NCBI RefSeq assembly: GCF_902825325.1
Contig: NZ_CADEAR010000005.1
Span: 248,001-312,000, forward strand
Source: Brucella tritici
GTDB lineage: Bacteria > Pseudomonadota > Alphaproteobacteria > Rhizobiales > Rhizobiaceae
Length of the DNA: 64,000 nt
Direction of reading: 5' to 3'
In this document: positions 25,799-34,769 of the stretch, piece after piece
Layout: the number at the start of each line of letters is the position of its first letter
How positions within the stretch are numbered: the first letter of the stretch is position 1
Made by a program: the position numbers and the translations under genes
Notes under the pieces: model-generated
Database searches by the model: none
What the model was told of the DNA's origin: nothing
What the model saw: only the letters and a program-made list of their open reading frames with translations

Positions 25799-27055
25799 CT
25801 AGGGCAAGCCGTCCTGCATGATATTGCTTATGATGTTGCGAACGGTGTTACAGAAACATTCGATGTGATTAGATTGATGGCTGGCTGTTATCGATACGCG
25901 CAGTCCCGCCGCGCCTCTCGCTACCGTCGGAAAAAATATAGCCGAAGCGTAGAAGCCGTGCTTCAATAGTTCCTGGGCGCATGCGATGGACGTCATTTCG
26001 TCGCCTATTGGAATAGTGCGGATAGGCATCGATGAACCGGTTTGCGCTGTTTCCAAAAGTCTGTCGAAAAGCGCTATATTTTCGCAAAGTGCGATCTGTC
26101 GTTGTTTTAGTTCCGGCGATCGGTGGATCTCGGCGGATGCCAGGGCGGCGCCAATTGCTGCAGTGTTCATGGATGCCGAAAATGCGTGTGCAATTGCAAA
26201 GCGGCGAAACAAGCTTTCCTGTATTCCGGTTCCAAGCATCAACAAGCCACCAGATGCTCCAAAGCCCTTACCCAATGAAGTAGCGATAATCGTTCGATTT
26301 CCGAGATCCCCAAATTGGGATCTCGCATAGCCTTCGCCATTCTCTCCGAATATTGAAACCCCATGCGCATCATCGATGTACAGAAATAGGCCAAATTTCT
26401 CCTGTAATCGCTTCAGTTCATTTATTCGTGCGTGTCCTCCCATCGAATAAACGCCGTCACAGACGTAGACTACCTTCCCGTTTTCCTTGCATATGTCTTC
26501 AAGTGCTCCGTAATCATTGTGGGGAATTGTTCGTACGGAAGTTTCGTTTGCGATGACGGCTTTGTGATAAGCAAGTGTTGCATGTGCAAAACGGTCAAAG
26601 ACCATGACTGGCTTTACACCTCCAGTCAGATGCCCTGATGCGACAAGTGGAAGTGCGCTCATATTGGCAGCTAGAACCGTCGTGTAAGTTATGGCACGGG
26701 CCTTGAATAGATCAGAGAGGCTCTCTTCCAGTCGGTAAAGGTCAGCGAAGTTCAACCTTGTCCGCGCGCATGACCAGTGCAAGCTGCCGTTTTGGCGGAT
26801 TCCATCAATAGCTCCAGCAATGATACGAGGATGATTATCCAATCCGAGGTAAGAACATCTGACGAAATCGACGATCGGGTCTTCTTGGCCTTTCAACAAG
26901 ACCTGTCGTCCCGGGTATGGGGTTGCATACAGCGCCATAACCCCCTGAAGGTGGGCTGCGTCGAAATGGGAGACAGCGGTATCGATGACTTTGGTTGTAT
27001 TGCGCGCTTCGGCCTTTGAATAGTGCGGAAGCGATTCATTCGAACTCTTTGGCAT
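25799..27055 (-). CDS. Alpha-oxoamine synthase-like PLP enzyme (BioF/CqsA/SPT superfamily)
   Basis: 418 residues from ATG 27055 (MPKSSNESLPHYSKAE), chosen because GGAGG stands six bases before it. Fold-type I PLP enzyme: FVRCSYLGLDNHPRIIAGA (entry loop), SCARTRLNFADLYRLEESLS, the cofactor-binding Asp-His in LYIDDAHGVSIFG, and the Schiff-base Lys in TSLGKGFGASGG. The family condenses an amino acid with an acyl-CoA, releasing CO2, to give an alpha-aminoketone. Products range from biotin precursor, heme precursor and sphingoid base to CqsA/LqsA-type signals. No biotin, heme or sphingolipid partner gene is near, so the substrate is open. A regulator gene lies directly upstream on the same strand. 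Confidence 0.82.
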   Translation of the reverse strand: MPKSSNESLPHYSKAEARNTTKVIDTAVSHFDAAHLQGVMALYATPYPGRQVLLKGQEDPIVDFVRCSYLGLDNHPRIIAGAIDGIRQNGSLHWSCARTRLNFADLYRLEESLSDLFKARAITYTTVLAANMSALPLVASGHLTGGVKPVMVFDRFAHATLAYHKAVIANETSVRTIPHNDYGALEDICKENGKVVYVCDGVYSMGGHARINELKRLQEKFGLFLYIDDAHGVSIFGENGEGYARSQFGDLGNRTIIATSLGKGFGASGGLLMLGTGIQESLFRRFAIAHAFSASMNTAAIGAALASAEIHRSPELKQRQIALCENIALFDRLLETAQTGSSMPIRTIPIGDEMTSIACAQELLKHGFYASAIFFPTVARGAAGLRVSITASHQSNHIECFCNTVRNIISNIMQDGLP

Positions 27056-27173
27056 CACATCCTCCATCGTGGTGCCAACATTTGAGTTTTTGTTTAGGTG
27101 CAATGCAACAAAGTATTTATGAAGACTTTTTTATGAAGTATTAAAAAAATCTTTATTTTTATAAAGTGCAAAG
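27056..27173 (-). promoter_or_regulatory. AT-rich promoter region of the oxoamine synthase gene
   Basis: Contains TGCAACAAAG (27104-27113), the reverse complement of the CTTTGTTGCA half-site that resembles the GntR palindromes at 32577 and 33348. It also has a direct repeat TTTATGAAG at 27116-27124 and 27130-27138 (14-base period). The word AACTTTGCA is present on the minus strand near 27173, the same word as in the tandem boxes at 32551 and 41188. This suggests shared control with the rest of the cargo locus. Confidence 0.45.
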
Positions 27174-27917
27174 TTATTGGGAATAATCAAATGCGTAGCC
27201 TGTCGTATGTACTGTACGTATCATATTTTTACCGGTCAATTTCCGCAGTCGACGCCGCAGATTGCCGACGTGAACGTCTACGGTGCGGGGTTGGACATAA
27301 CGATGCGGTGGCCAGCCCATTTTTATAATCTGTTCTCGCTTCATCACCTGACCGGGCGCATCGACAAATCCTTGCAGAATGCGGAATTCGATCGGGGGTA
27401 GCTGTACTTCAACTTCTCCGTGTCTCAGAGTTCTTTCCTCAGGGCTCATGTCCAGGTTACCAAAGGTATTTTTACGAGGAGGTAATGTTGACGAGGTTGT
27501 GTTTGTCGAGACAGGCCGCCGATCTTGCAAGAAGGATAAAACTCGTTCGGGAGTGAATGGATGCGGAAAGCACTCGTCAAATCCAGACTTCAAAAAATCT
27601 AGGAAAGTCAGCTCGTTGCATGGATGAAGCAGGGCGACAAGAATTATCGATTCGGTCATGGAATTACGTTTAATTGAGGCGCAAAGTTCAAAAATCGGAT
27701 CTGTGTTTTCACTTGTGTCAAATAATATAGCGTATGGAATCGTCTCAAGGGAGAAATCTGTGGAGAAGGGGAGTTGCAACAGGTTTGGGTTGTACCCCGC
27801 GACGCTGAGAATATGCCCCAATATAAGGTATGTTTGGGGATCCTGTGTGCAGATTGATACGTTAATATTCAAGGCAGGGGTCTCCGTCGGAATGAATGTT
27901 GCGTCAAAAAGATACAT
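27174..27917 (-). CDS. OmpR/PhoB-type regulator with degenerate receiver domain (RR1)
   Basis: 247 residues. The C-terminal winged helix is clear: PPIEFRILQGFVDAPGQVMK, then MGWPPHRYVQPRTVDVHVGN and LRRRLRKLTGKNMIRTVHTT, ending GYAFDY. The N-terminal domain has receiver-like length and rhythm but lacks the acidic pair after the first strand (SICTQDPQTYLILGHILSVA). The Asp of AILFDTSENTD is unclear as a phosphosite, and PHPFTP replaces the usual KPF. Phosphorylation is therefore doubtful. There is no histidine kinase nearby. It is paralogous to the regulator at 37276-37968. It precedes the oxoamine synthase gene by 118 bases and probably controls this locus. Confidence 0.82.
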   Translation of the reverse strand: MYLFDATFIPTETPALNINVSICTQDPQTYLILGHILSVAGYNPNLLQLPFSTDFSLETIPYAILFDTSENTDPIFELCASIKRNSMTESIILVALLHPCNELTFLDFLKSGFDECFPHPFTPERVLSFLQDRRPVSTNTTSSTLPPRKNTFGNLDMSPEERTLRHGEVEVQLPPIEFRILQGFVDAPGQVMKREQIIKMGWPPHRYVQPRTVDVHVGNLRRRLRKLTGKNMIRTVHTTGYAFDYSQ

Positions 27918-28458
27918 TCAATGGAGTAATTTTAATAAAAAAATCAGAAGCTTCAATAAATATCATTTTTAGAGTATGATGACTTGGTAGGAAAGCAAAA
28001 TATGTGATATCAAAAAAATATTGGGTGTGGGTAGCTAACATTGTAGCCCGAATATCTCGAGGAAGCTTGCTTCTGGGTATCCGTGGATGAAGCTCGAGAT
28101 GCGCAAAGTAAACGGAAAATCGGGCTCTGCTGAGTTCATCCGATGCATTGCATTTGTGCGGGGAACATCGGCGGCAACTTTGTTGATCGAGTTTGGATAC
28201 CATCCGACGACAGCGAGCAGGTGGGCTGATACAGGCTGGTGGACCAATTTTTTTATGGCTTGTAAATTGAAACGCCCCGATCGGTTCGTTCATCAATTGT
28301 TTATCCTGAGCGGCCCACCTTGCGCCTGGAAATGGAAACTGTGATAACATTTTAAGCACCCAAACCAGTGCCTATTTTCTTTTCGTCCTATTGGCTTTGT
28401 CATCGAGACAAGAACCAACGAGGGCGTGCGATTTTTTGGGTGCTTATTATTGTGAATT
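27918..28458. other. Non-coding stretch between RR1 and the ABC operon end
   Basis: 540 bases without a supportable gene. Overlapping frames on both strands (for example 28087-28344 plus and 28035-28247 minus) lack ribosome-binding sites and known motifs. The AT-rich part next to 27918 should hold the RR1 promoter. No convincing terminator hairpin with T-run was found after the binding-protein gene. Confidence 0.4.
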
Positions 28459-29532
28459 TCACCCCCGAACCCACAGATTCCATTTTTGCAGTAACATTCT
28501 GGCATTCTCGTTTATCCATTTAGCATCAGGAATGACGACGCTGTCTTGCACCTGTTCGGCCGTCGGCATGAAGCGCTTTGTTTCGGCGGACATCATAGCG
28601 ATCGCTTCTGTACTTGGTGGTGTACAGGCCAAGACATCGCAAGCTTTTGCCTGGGCGATCGGATTGTCGAGCCAAAAAGCTATCAGTTTGAGTGCATTTT
28701 CACGATTGGGGGCTCCTTTAATGAGGGCAATGCGATCGCCTACAAGAAAAGATGCGTCATAAGACCAGCCGATAGGAAGACCTTCAATTTGCATAGCTCT
28801 CGCACGGGTAAGCCAAATCTGTCCCAATGCATATTCATTATTGCGGAAACCTTGAACACTTTGGTCGCCGCTTTTCCACCACAACGAAACTGAGGGACGA
28901 ATTTCATCTAGTTTTTTGAATGCCCGCTCGACGTCAAGGGGAAAAAGTTCGTCCCGTTTTACACCGTCAGCAAGCAGCGCGGCAGCCAATACACGCCAGG
29001 GATCGTCAAAATTCGGGAACGCCCGGCCCCCGGGAAACTCGGCAGTATTCCACATATCCGCCCATGTCTGCGGTTCCCGTTGGCCTTTCTTTTCTTTCCG
29101 GTAGACGAGCAACGTTGCGGTCGACTGGAGCAAAGCACCGCCCGGCGCACACGCATTCTCGGGCAAATCAGGCCGGTCAGCGAATGCTTTACAAAACTCG
29201 CTCAGATCTTCGGTTACAAGTCGATGAGCCTCGGATTCCGACTGGATTTCTCCATCAAGATAAAGATCCCAGGAAACGTTTCCGGCCTTGACCATTGCTG
29301 AGGCCTTAGCGCGCATTTCTGAATTGGTGGCGGAGACAATTTTTACGCGAATCCCCGTCTGTTTGGTAAACGGATCGAACCAGGCTTCCTTCAAAGCGCG
29401 ATCATAAGCGCCTCCTGTTGATGCGATGATGACATCGCTTGCGTGAGCGATGTCGGCATATAAGGCCGCCCCCAGGGTCACCGCCAAAACCAACGAATTG
29501 CGAGCAATATCTTTAACGCTTTGAGATTTCAT
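28459..29532 (-). CDS. ABC transporter substrate-binding protein, PotD/polyamine-opine type
   Basis: About 357 residues from ATG 29532 (MKSQSVKDIARNSLVLAVTL, then GAALYADIAHASDV), a clear signal peptide with cleavage after AHA. The frame extends to 29598, but that N-terminus is not signal-like. The mature part is a family-1 extracellular binding protein: IIASTGGAYDRALKEAWFDP near the start, DLYLDGEIQSESE, FPNFDDPWRVLAAALLADGV and IWLTRARAMQIEGLP. This type carries spermidine/putrescine, opines or related small cations. It is the last gene of the operon. Confidence 0.85.
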   Translation of the reverse strand: MKSQSVKDIARNSLVLAVTLGAALYADIAHASDVIIASTGGAYDRALKEAWFDPFTKQTGIRVKIVSATNSEMRAKASAMVKAGNVSWDLYLDGEIQSESEAHRLVTEDLSEFCKAFADRPDLPENACAPGGALLQSTATLLVYRKEKKGQREPQTWADMWNTAEFPGGRAFPNFDDPWRVLAAALLADGVKRDELFPLDVERAFKKLDEIRPSVSLWWKSGDQSVQGFRNNEYALGQIWLTRARAMQIEGLPIGWSYDASFLVGDRIALIKGAPNRENALKLIAFWLDNPIAQAKACDVLACTPPSTEAIAMMSAETKRFMPTAEQVQDSVVIPDAKWINENARMLLQKWNLWVRG

Positions 29533-29549
29533 GACGATTTCCCCACTTC

Positions 29550-30413
29550 TCAATGTTGCTTGGATCGTGAAAGCACGAAGGAAAGTGCAATCAGGCACAT
29601 TGACACCAAAACGATGACCGTCGAGGCGGCTGCGATGGTTGGTGTCAGATTAAAGTCAATGTCTTCAAACATTTTTCTACCGATTGTCTTGCCGTTGATG
29701 TCCGAAATGAAGAACGCGACGGTGGCTTCATCGAAAGAGGCCAGAAAGGCGAAGACAAATCCGGCCCCTATACTTGGGGCGATCATTGGCAAAGTGACGT
29801 GGAAGAACGCTCTGCCACGTCCTGCTCCGCAATTCAGGGCCGCAAGCTCCAGTGCTGGGTCGAAGCGCTGTAGAGCCGCTACTACGGTAATCATCACGAA
29901 TGGAACCGACAGGACTGTGTGACTGACCAGAAATCCCGAAAAGGTTCCGGTCAATTGATGCGGTGCAAAAACCAGATAGAGGGCAACGCCAAGAACGATA
30001 TGCGGAACAATCATCGGGCCGATCGTCAGTACCTGGAACACCCCTTTGAAGGGGAGCTCGCCTCTAACAAAAGCGAGAGACGCCATGGTTCCCACAACGG
30101 TAGAAGTCAGGGCTGTCGCCAAGGCGATTTTCAGACTGAACCATGTTGAAGCCATCCAGTCAGGGTCGCCGAAATATGCAGCATACCATCTTAACGACAG
30201 ACCTTGCGGTGGGAATTGCAGGTAATCCGTCTGGCTGAACGACATTGGAACGATGATCAGTGTGGGTAGGATGAGAAACAACAAGATGATACTCACGAAG
30301 AAGGCCGCGAACAGTTTCCAGGCAAGATTACCCATGCGCCATTCTTTCAGTGACATTCTTGAAGTCCCGGTCTCCGGTCTCGAACCGATTGTAGAGAGCT
30401 GATTAATGGACAC
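29550..30413 (-). CDS. ABC transporter permease, PotC type
   Basis: 287 residues with about six membrane helices. The EAA-loop reads ALELAALNCGAGRGRAFFHV followed by TLPMIAPSIGAGFVFAFLAS. The SFDEATVAFFIS segment is characteristic of PotC-like permeases. It overlaps the upstream permease by 11 bases (30403-30413) and is followed 17 bases later by the binding-protein gene. Inner membrane. Confidence 0.88.
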   Translation of the reverse strand: MSINQLSTIGSRPETGTSRMSLKEWRMGNLAWKLFAAFFVSIILLFLILPTLIIVPMSFSQTDYLQFPPQGLSLRWYAAYFGDPDWMASTWFSLKIALATALTSTVVGTMASLAFVRGELPFKGVFQVLTIGPMIVPHIVLGVALYLVFAPHQLTGTFSGFLVSHTVLSVPFVMITVVAALQRFDPALELAALNCGAGRGRAFFHVTLPMIAPSIGAGFVFAFLASFDEATVAFFISDINGKTIGRKMFEDIDFNLTPTIAAASTVIVLVSMCLIALSFVLSRSKQH

Positions 30414-31281
30414 TTCCGAACCCCTTATTGAGCGCTAGTACTCGTCGGAAGCACGCGACAAAGATAATTGTCATGCCAAGCAACACAGTTGAAAGAGCAG
30501 CAGCGAAGGGCCAATCCAGCGTCACAGTAGTTTCCTGACCGATCAGCGTTGCCATCAACATGGAATCCGGCCCTCCAACCAGAGCGGGCGTTATGTAAAA
30601 GCCGAGCGCCAAAACAAAGCATAGGGTGGCTCCGGCAAAGATCCCGGGAAGACACAAAGGAAATGTGACGAAGAAGAAAGCCTTCCAGGGATTTGCGCCT
30701 AGGTTCAGAGCAGCTCGATCAAGGTCCTTGGGTATAGCTTTGAGCGCAGCATAGATGGGCAGTACAACGAAAGGCATGAGAACATGTGCCATCGCCAATG
30801 TCACCGCTCCTTGCGTGTAAAGAAGCTTAAAGGGTTGCTCAGTTAAACCTACGGCGCTCAGAAACCCGTTCACGATCCCATTCCGCTGCAACAGGACAAT
30901 CCAGGCATAGGAGCGAACAAGAACCGAAGTCCAGAGCGGAATGAAGACGCAAATCGCCGCTATAATCCCTGCAAGTTTTCCTGCTCTTGCCATGGTCAGA
31001 GCGACAGGAAAGCCCAGCACGCATCCAATGGCAGTCACAGCGACCGCAACGCCAACCGTGGAAGCCAGGACATCAAGATAAAGACTTCCCTCAACGATGC
31101 GTCCATAGCTTATCGCATCGTCCGAAAAACTAAGAGCGATGAGTCGGCCGATCGGATACATAAAGCCGACGACCAGTAGAATTAATAAAGGTAGTACCAG
31201 AAACCATGATATTACCGGCGGGTATTGGCGTGCGGATCTTCCTCTAAGGAATGTGTCGAAACCGGAAAACAACGAACTCAT
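30403..31281 (-). CDS. ABC transporter permease, PotB type
   Basis: 292 residues, inner membrane, six helices. The motif DLDRAALNLGANPWKAFFFV then TFPLCLPGIFAG is the EAA loop, and GFYITPALVGGPDSMLMATL is typical of PotB. The ATG overlaps the ATPase stop as ATGA (31281-31278), so the two are coupled. Confidence 0.88.
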   Translation of the reverse strand: MSSLFSGFDTFLRGRSARQYPPVISWFLVLPLLILLVVGFMYPIGRLIALSFSDDAISYGRIVEGSLYLDVLASTVGVAVAVTAIGCVLGFPVALTMARAGKLAGIIAAICVFIPLWTSVLVRSYAWIVLLQRNGIVNGFLSAVGLTEQPFKLLYTQGAVTLAMAHVLMPFVVLPIYAALKAIPKDLDRAALNLGANPWKAFFFVTFPLCLPGIFAGATLCFVLALGFYITPALVGGPDSMLMATLIGQETTVTLDWPFAAALSTVLLGMTIIFVACFRRVLALNKGFGSVH

Positions 31282-32393
31282 GCGGCCAACCTCGTTTCAA
31301 GGTCGAAAGTCAGGAGCGAGAGGGTGTCCAAGTTTACACCGACGCGGCTATTCTTTCGCAACACCGGTGACGATGTTGTTGCAGGCAATTGGACACGCAG
31401 GTCGATATCTGGAAAAGCGTCTAGCCTTACCAGGACAACTGTGCTCGAACCGATGAAGACGGAAGCCTCAACAGTTCCGGACAGTTGCCCCTTTTTCGGG
31501 TCGGAAAAGATGCCGACATGTTCCGGTCTCACGGCTAGCCTGATTTCGGAACCGATAGATTTGTGAGCCAGTTTGGGATGAAGCAGCGCATCAAGTTCCA
31601 CAGCAACACGTTCGGAGATATCAAGAATGCACTTGCCGTTTTTGTTGCCGCGATAAGTCGCCGGAATAAAATTGATAGAGCCGATGAAGTCGGCAACAAA
31701 GGTTCCATTGGGTTCGTTATAGAGCTCGGAGGGGGTACCAACCTGCTGGACGCAGCCATCGTGCATTACCACAATGCGGTCGGACATGGTCAACGCCTCT
31801 TCCTGGTCGTGGGTGACGTAGATTACTGTTGCTCCGAGATTCTCCTGAATGCGTTTGATCTCAAACTGCATTGCCTCTCGCAATTTCTTGTCGAGGGCAC
31901 CGAGCGGTTCGTCCATCAAGATGACGGGCGGAGAAAAAACCAGCGCGCGGGCGACGGCCACACGCTGCTGTTGTCCACCTGACAACTGGTTTGGATAGCG
32001 GTCAGCGAAGTCATTGAGTCTGATCAGCTCAAGCATCTCATCGACGCGAGACCGGATATCTGTCTTCGAGCCCAGTCGTCGCATTTTCAACGGGAACGCA
32101 ATATTCTGCCGAACCGTCAGATGGGGAAACAGCGCATATTTCTGGAACACCATGCCGACGTTACGCCGGTTGGGCGGCAGGGTGGTTATATCTACGTCTC
32201 CTACAATTATCCTTCCGTTCGTCGGTTGTTCGAAGCCGGCGACCATGGTGAGCAAAGTCGTTTTGCCTGATCCGGACGGTCCGATTATTGAAACGAATTC
32301 GCCTGCACGGATGTCAAGCGTGGTTTCATGGACAGCCCACGTTTCGCCAAATCTTTTCTGAACGCCAGCAAGCATTAATTTCTGACCGATCAA
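31278..32393 (-). CDS. ABC transporter ATP-binding protein, PotA type
   Basis: About 371 residues and the first gene of the importer operon. I place the start at TTG 32393 because GGAGG lies eight bases upstream; the first part of the longer frame (from 32453) is unlike the family. Walker A is IGPSGSGKTTLLTM, the signature LSGGQQQRVAVARAL, Walker B ILMDEPLGALDKKLRE, then YVTHDQEEALTMSD and a C-terminal TOBE domain (IRLAVRPEHVGIF). It is divergent from the GntR gene, with 230 bases between the two starts. Confidence 0.88.
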   Translation of the reverse strand: MIGQKLMLAGVQKRFGETWAVHETTLDIRAGEFVSIIGPSGSGKTTLLTMVAGFEQPTNGRIIVGDVDITTLPPNRRNVGMVFQKYALFPHLTVRQNIAFPLKMRRLGSKTDIRSRVDEMLELIRLNDFADRYPNQLSGGQQQRVAVARALVFSPPVILMDEPLGALDKKLREAMQFEIKRIQENLGATVIYVTHDQEEALTMSDRIVVMHDGCVQQVGTPSELYNEPNGTFVADFIGSINFIPATYRGNKNGKCILDISERVAVELDALLHPKLAHKSIGSEIRLAVRPEHVGIFSDPKKGQLSGTVEASVFIGSSTVVLVRLDAFPDIDLRVQLPATTSSPVLRKNSRVGVNLDTLSLLTFDLETRLAA

Positions 32394-32550
32394 TCTTTCT
32401 TCCTCCTGAAACCACGTTGGTATCTGTGCCTTTGCATTCGGTCCTCGATGCAAAATGCATCATTGACGTTCCAGACGCATAGACGTGCTCATCCAGCTAC
32501 CGCGTGACTCTATGAGTACGCGCTGCTAAAACCTAAAATGACGCGACAAA

Positions 32551-32570
32551 AACTTTGCAAAAACTTTACA
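32551..32570. promoter_or_regulatory. Tandem 9-bp direct repeat, 11-bp period
   Basis: AACTTTGCA (32551-32559) and AACTTTACA (32562-32570) repeat with an 11-base period, one helical turn. This is the layout of PhoB/OmpR-type boxes. It sits between the ABC operon and gntR. A similar arrangement occurs at 41188-41207. The two OmpR-type regulators of this locus are the obvious candidates to bind it. Confidence 0.5.
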
Positions 32571-32576
32571 TGGTCA

Positions 32577-32592
32577 TTTTGTTGCATCATAA
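32577..32592. promoter_or_regulatory. GntR operator candidate, copy 1
   Basis: TTTTGTTGCATCATAA closely resembles the perfect palindrome TTTTGTTGCAACAAAA at 33348-33363. The left half is identical and the right half matches 6 of 8. It lies 31 bases before the gntR ATG, where autoregulation would act and where it could also affect the divergent ABC operon. Confidence 0.55.
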
Positions 32593-32623
32593 TTCTGATG
32601 TGTCAACAGGGATTGAGGCTTAG

Positions 32624-33316
32624 ATGAGCGCGATAAAATTGTCGGACCAGGCCAATGAAGGGCAGGCACCTGGCCTTGGCGACGTCGCATACCGCGAGAT
32701 GAAGGAGCGCCTGATACGAGGCGAATATAAGCCCGGCAAGAAACTTACGGTCCGAGCCGTAGCGGAAGATCTCGGATTTAGCTCCACCCCTGCGCGGGAC
32801 GCTATCAACCGGCTCACCGGCGAAGGCGCACTGGTCTATTCGGGACCAAAAACTGTAATCGTACCGGTTTTAAATGAAGACAGTTTGCGCGAGATCACAC
32901 TAATTCGGCTCGCCCTGGAGGGGCTGGCGGCACAGCTGGCAGTTAACTCGGTTACCGATGAAGATATTGAAAAACTTAAAGATATTCAGAATTATATAAA
33001 CGATGCACTGGATCGTCGTGCTTACGAGACGGTTTTGCGGCATAACAAGGATTTCCATTTTCATGTGTACGGAATGGCCGGAATGCCCCGGCTTCTATCC
33101 ATGATCGAAGGAGCCTGGCTTAGGGTTGGCCCATCACTTTACGATCTCTATCCAGAGTTTGCTGAAGAAAAATACGGCGTTCGAAACCACCAGCTAGCCA
33201 TTGAATCGCTAGAGGACAAGGATGGCGCATCCCTGCGCGCCGCATTCGAGAACGACATTCGGGATGGCTATCGGCGCTTGCGCCAGGCGGCACGAGCGCG
33301 CTCCTCGGCGAGATAG
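32624..33316 (+). CDS. GntR-family transcriptional regulator, FCD (FadR) subfamily
   Basis: 230 residues. The winged helix-turn-helix lies at residues about 20-85: AYREMKERLIRGEYKPGKKL, TVRAVAEDLGFSSTPARDAI and NRLTGEGALVY. An all-helical FCD effector domain follows, with LREITLIRLALEGLAAQLAV and the metal/ligand-site histidines in RHNKDFHFHVYGMAG and NHQLAIESL. It is probably the local repressor of the importer (divergent) and of the aminotransferase operon (same direction), with the candidate operators on both sides of it. Confidence 0.88.
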   Translation: MSAIKLSDQANEGQAPGLGDVAYREMKERLIRGEYKPGKKLTVRAVAEDLGFSSTPARDAINRLTGEGALVYSGPKTVIVPVLNEDSLREITLIRLALEGLAAQLAVNSVTDEDIEKLKDIQNYINDALDRRAYETVLRHNKDFHFHVYGMAGMPRLLSMIEGAWLRVGPSLYDLYPEFAEEKYGVRNHQLAIESLEDKDGASLRAAFENDIRDGYRRLRQAARARSSAR

Positions 33317-33347
33317 TTTTTTGTTGTATGGGCTTGACCTTTCGCAT

Positions 33348-33363
33348 TTTTGTTGCAACAAAA
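33348..33363. promoter_or_regulatory. GntR operator candidate, copy 2 (perfect palindrome)
   Basis: TTTTGTTGCAACAAAA is a perfect 16-bp palindrome between gntR and the aminotransferase gene. A further half-site-like TTTTGTTGTAT lies at about 33318, and TTGACC at 33334-33339 could be a -35 box, so a bound repressor would block the promoter of the enzyme operon. Confidence 0.6.
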
Positions 33364-33416
33364 TTGTGAAGCTAACGCAAAAGCATTAGCTGATGTGCGT
33401 TTTAAAGGCCCAATCA

Positions 33417-34769
33417 ATGATACCTAGTCCGAGAATAAACCGTGGCGATCCGGTGGAGAGAACGGAATCGTCACGTCTTTACGCCCGCTGCCTGCAGGTT
33501 TTGCCGCAGGGTGTGTCACGCGTCACGATCGATATCGATCCAACACCGATTTACATTCAACGTGGTGAGGGCGCCTATCTGGTTGATGTGGACGATAACC
33601 GTCTTCTGGACCTCAACAACAACTTCACCACGCTTATACACGGACACGGATTCGAACCGGTTGCGGAAGTGGTTGCGAGGCTTTTGCGTAACGGGACCTG
33701 TTTTTCCAATCCGACGGAACACGAGGTCGCACTGGCTGAATTGCTGATCTCGCGGATCCCGGCAATGGAAAAGGTTCGCTTCGTCAACAGCGGGACCGAA
33801 GCGGTCATGTTCGCGATCAAGGCCGCTCGAGCGTTCACAGGTCGTTCTGCGATCGTTCGCTTTGAGGGAGCTTATCACGGGAGTTACGATTGGGCTGAAA
33901 CGGGGCAAACCGGCACCTATCCCACCAACGGGTCCGGTCGAAACGTTGCACGGCCAGGATATCATGGTGCGCCATCCAGCCTTGGCGACGATGTGATCGT
34001 GCTCCAGTTCAATGACAAAGAGGGGATTGTTTCGAAACTCGAAGGCCACGCGCATCGGATCGCCGGTATTTTGATTGATCCGATGCCGAGCCGCGCCGGG
34101 CTATTTGCGCCAAGCCAGGGATTTATCGAGGCACTGACAACCTTCGCGCAAGAGCATGGCATTCTGCTGATCGCCGACGAGGTGTTGAATATCCGGCAAG
34201 GTTATGGGGGGGCTTCGGACCGTTACGGTCTTCGTCCCGATCTGATAGCAACCGGCAAGATCATTGGTGGCGGCTTTCCAATTGGAGCCATCGGCGGGCG
34301 CGCGGAAGTCATGTCGGTTTTCGAAAAACGGGACGGTAAGCTACCAGTTCCGCAAGGTGGGACATTCTCCGCTAACCCGGTCTCCATGGCTGCAGGTCTT
34401 GCTGCTATGAATGCATTGCCGCCCGATGCCTTCGCACGGCTTGAAGAACTAGGAGATGCCTTGCGTTCGCGTCTCTCGCAGATCGCTCAGTCGCGGCAGG
34501 CTCCCTATTCGATCACTGGAGCCGCTTCCCTCTTCCGCATTCATCCCAACCGTGAAGCTCCGACTGATTATCGCGCTTCAATCATGTCGCCTGATCGGGC
34601 TATGCGCATGCGAGAGCTCACACGGTACTTCGTCCGGAATGGTGTTCTGTTGCCCTTTGGAGCCGCGGCCAGCCTATCGACCCCGATGGGCGAAAAAGAG
34701 GTCGACCTCATTGCCTCGCTTTTTGATGATTTCCTTGCACAAAACCCCGTACGGGAGGACCATCCATGA
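33417..34769 (+). CDS. Class-III aminotransferase (glutamate-1-semialdehyde aminomutase-like)
   Basis: About 450 residues from ATG 33417 (MIPSPRINRGDPVER), preceded by AAAGG; ATG 33393 is an alternative. PLP fold type I, class III: VRFVNSGTEAVMFAIKAARA (cofactor phosphate), FEGAYHGSYD, ILIADEVLNIRQGYGG (cofactor Asp) and the Schiff-base Lys in IATGKIIGGGFPIGAIGG. It resembles HemL-type enzymes but sits in a catabolic or biosynthetic operon, not with heme genes. It moves an amino group between an amine or amino acid and an oxo acid or aldehyde; the substrate is unknown. Its stop overlaps the next start (ATGA). Confidence 0.85.
   Translation: MIPSPRINRGDPVERTESSRLYARCLQVLPQGVSRVTIDIDPTPIYIQRGEGAYLVDVDDNRLLDLNNNFTTLIHGHGFEPVAEVVARLLRNGTCFSNPTEHEVALAELLISRIPAMEKVRFVNSGTEAVMFAIKAARAFTGRSAIVRFEGAYHGSYDWAETGQTGTYPTNGSGRNVARPGYHGAPSSLGDDVIVLQFNDKEGIVSKLEGHAHRIAGILIDPMPSRAGLFAPSQGFIEALTTFAQEHGILLIADEVLNIRQGYGGASDRYGLRPDLIATGKIIGGGFPIGAIGGRAEVMSVFEKRDGKLPVPQGGTFSANPVSMAAGLAAMNALPPDAFARLEELGDALRSRLSQIAQSRQAPYSITGAASLFRIHPNREAPTDYRASIMSPDRAMRMRELTRYFVRNGVLLPFGAAASLSTPMGEKEVDLIASLFDDFLAQNPVREDHP

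Noticed and set aside
27918-28458. Small genes in overlapping frames (28035-28247 minus, 28087-28344 plus)
   Set aside because: They overlap antisense to each other, lack ribosome-binding sites and show no family features.
33393-33416. Upstream ATG as start of the class-III aminotransferase
   Set aside because: No ribosome-binding site precedes it, while AAAGG precedes ATG 33417; the extra eight residues are not family-like.
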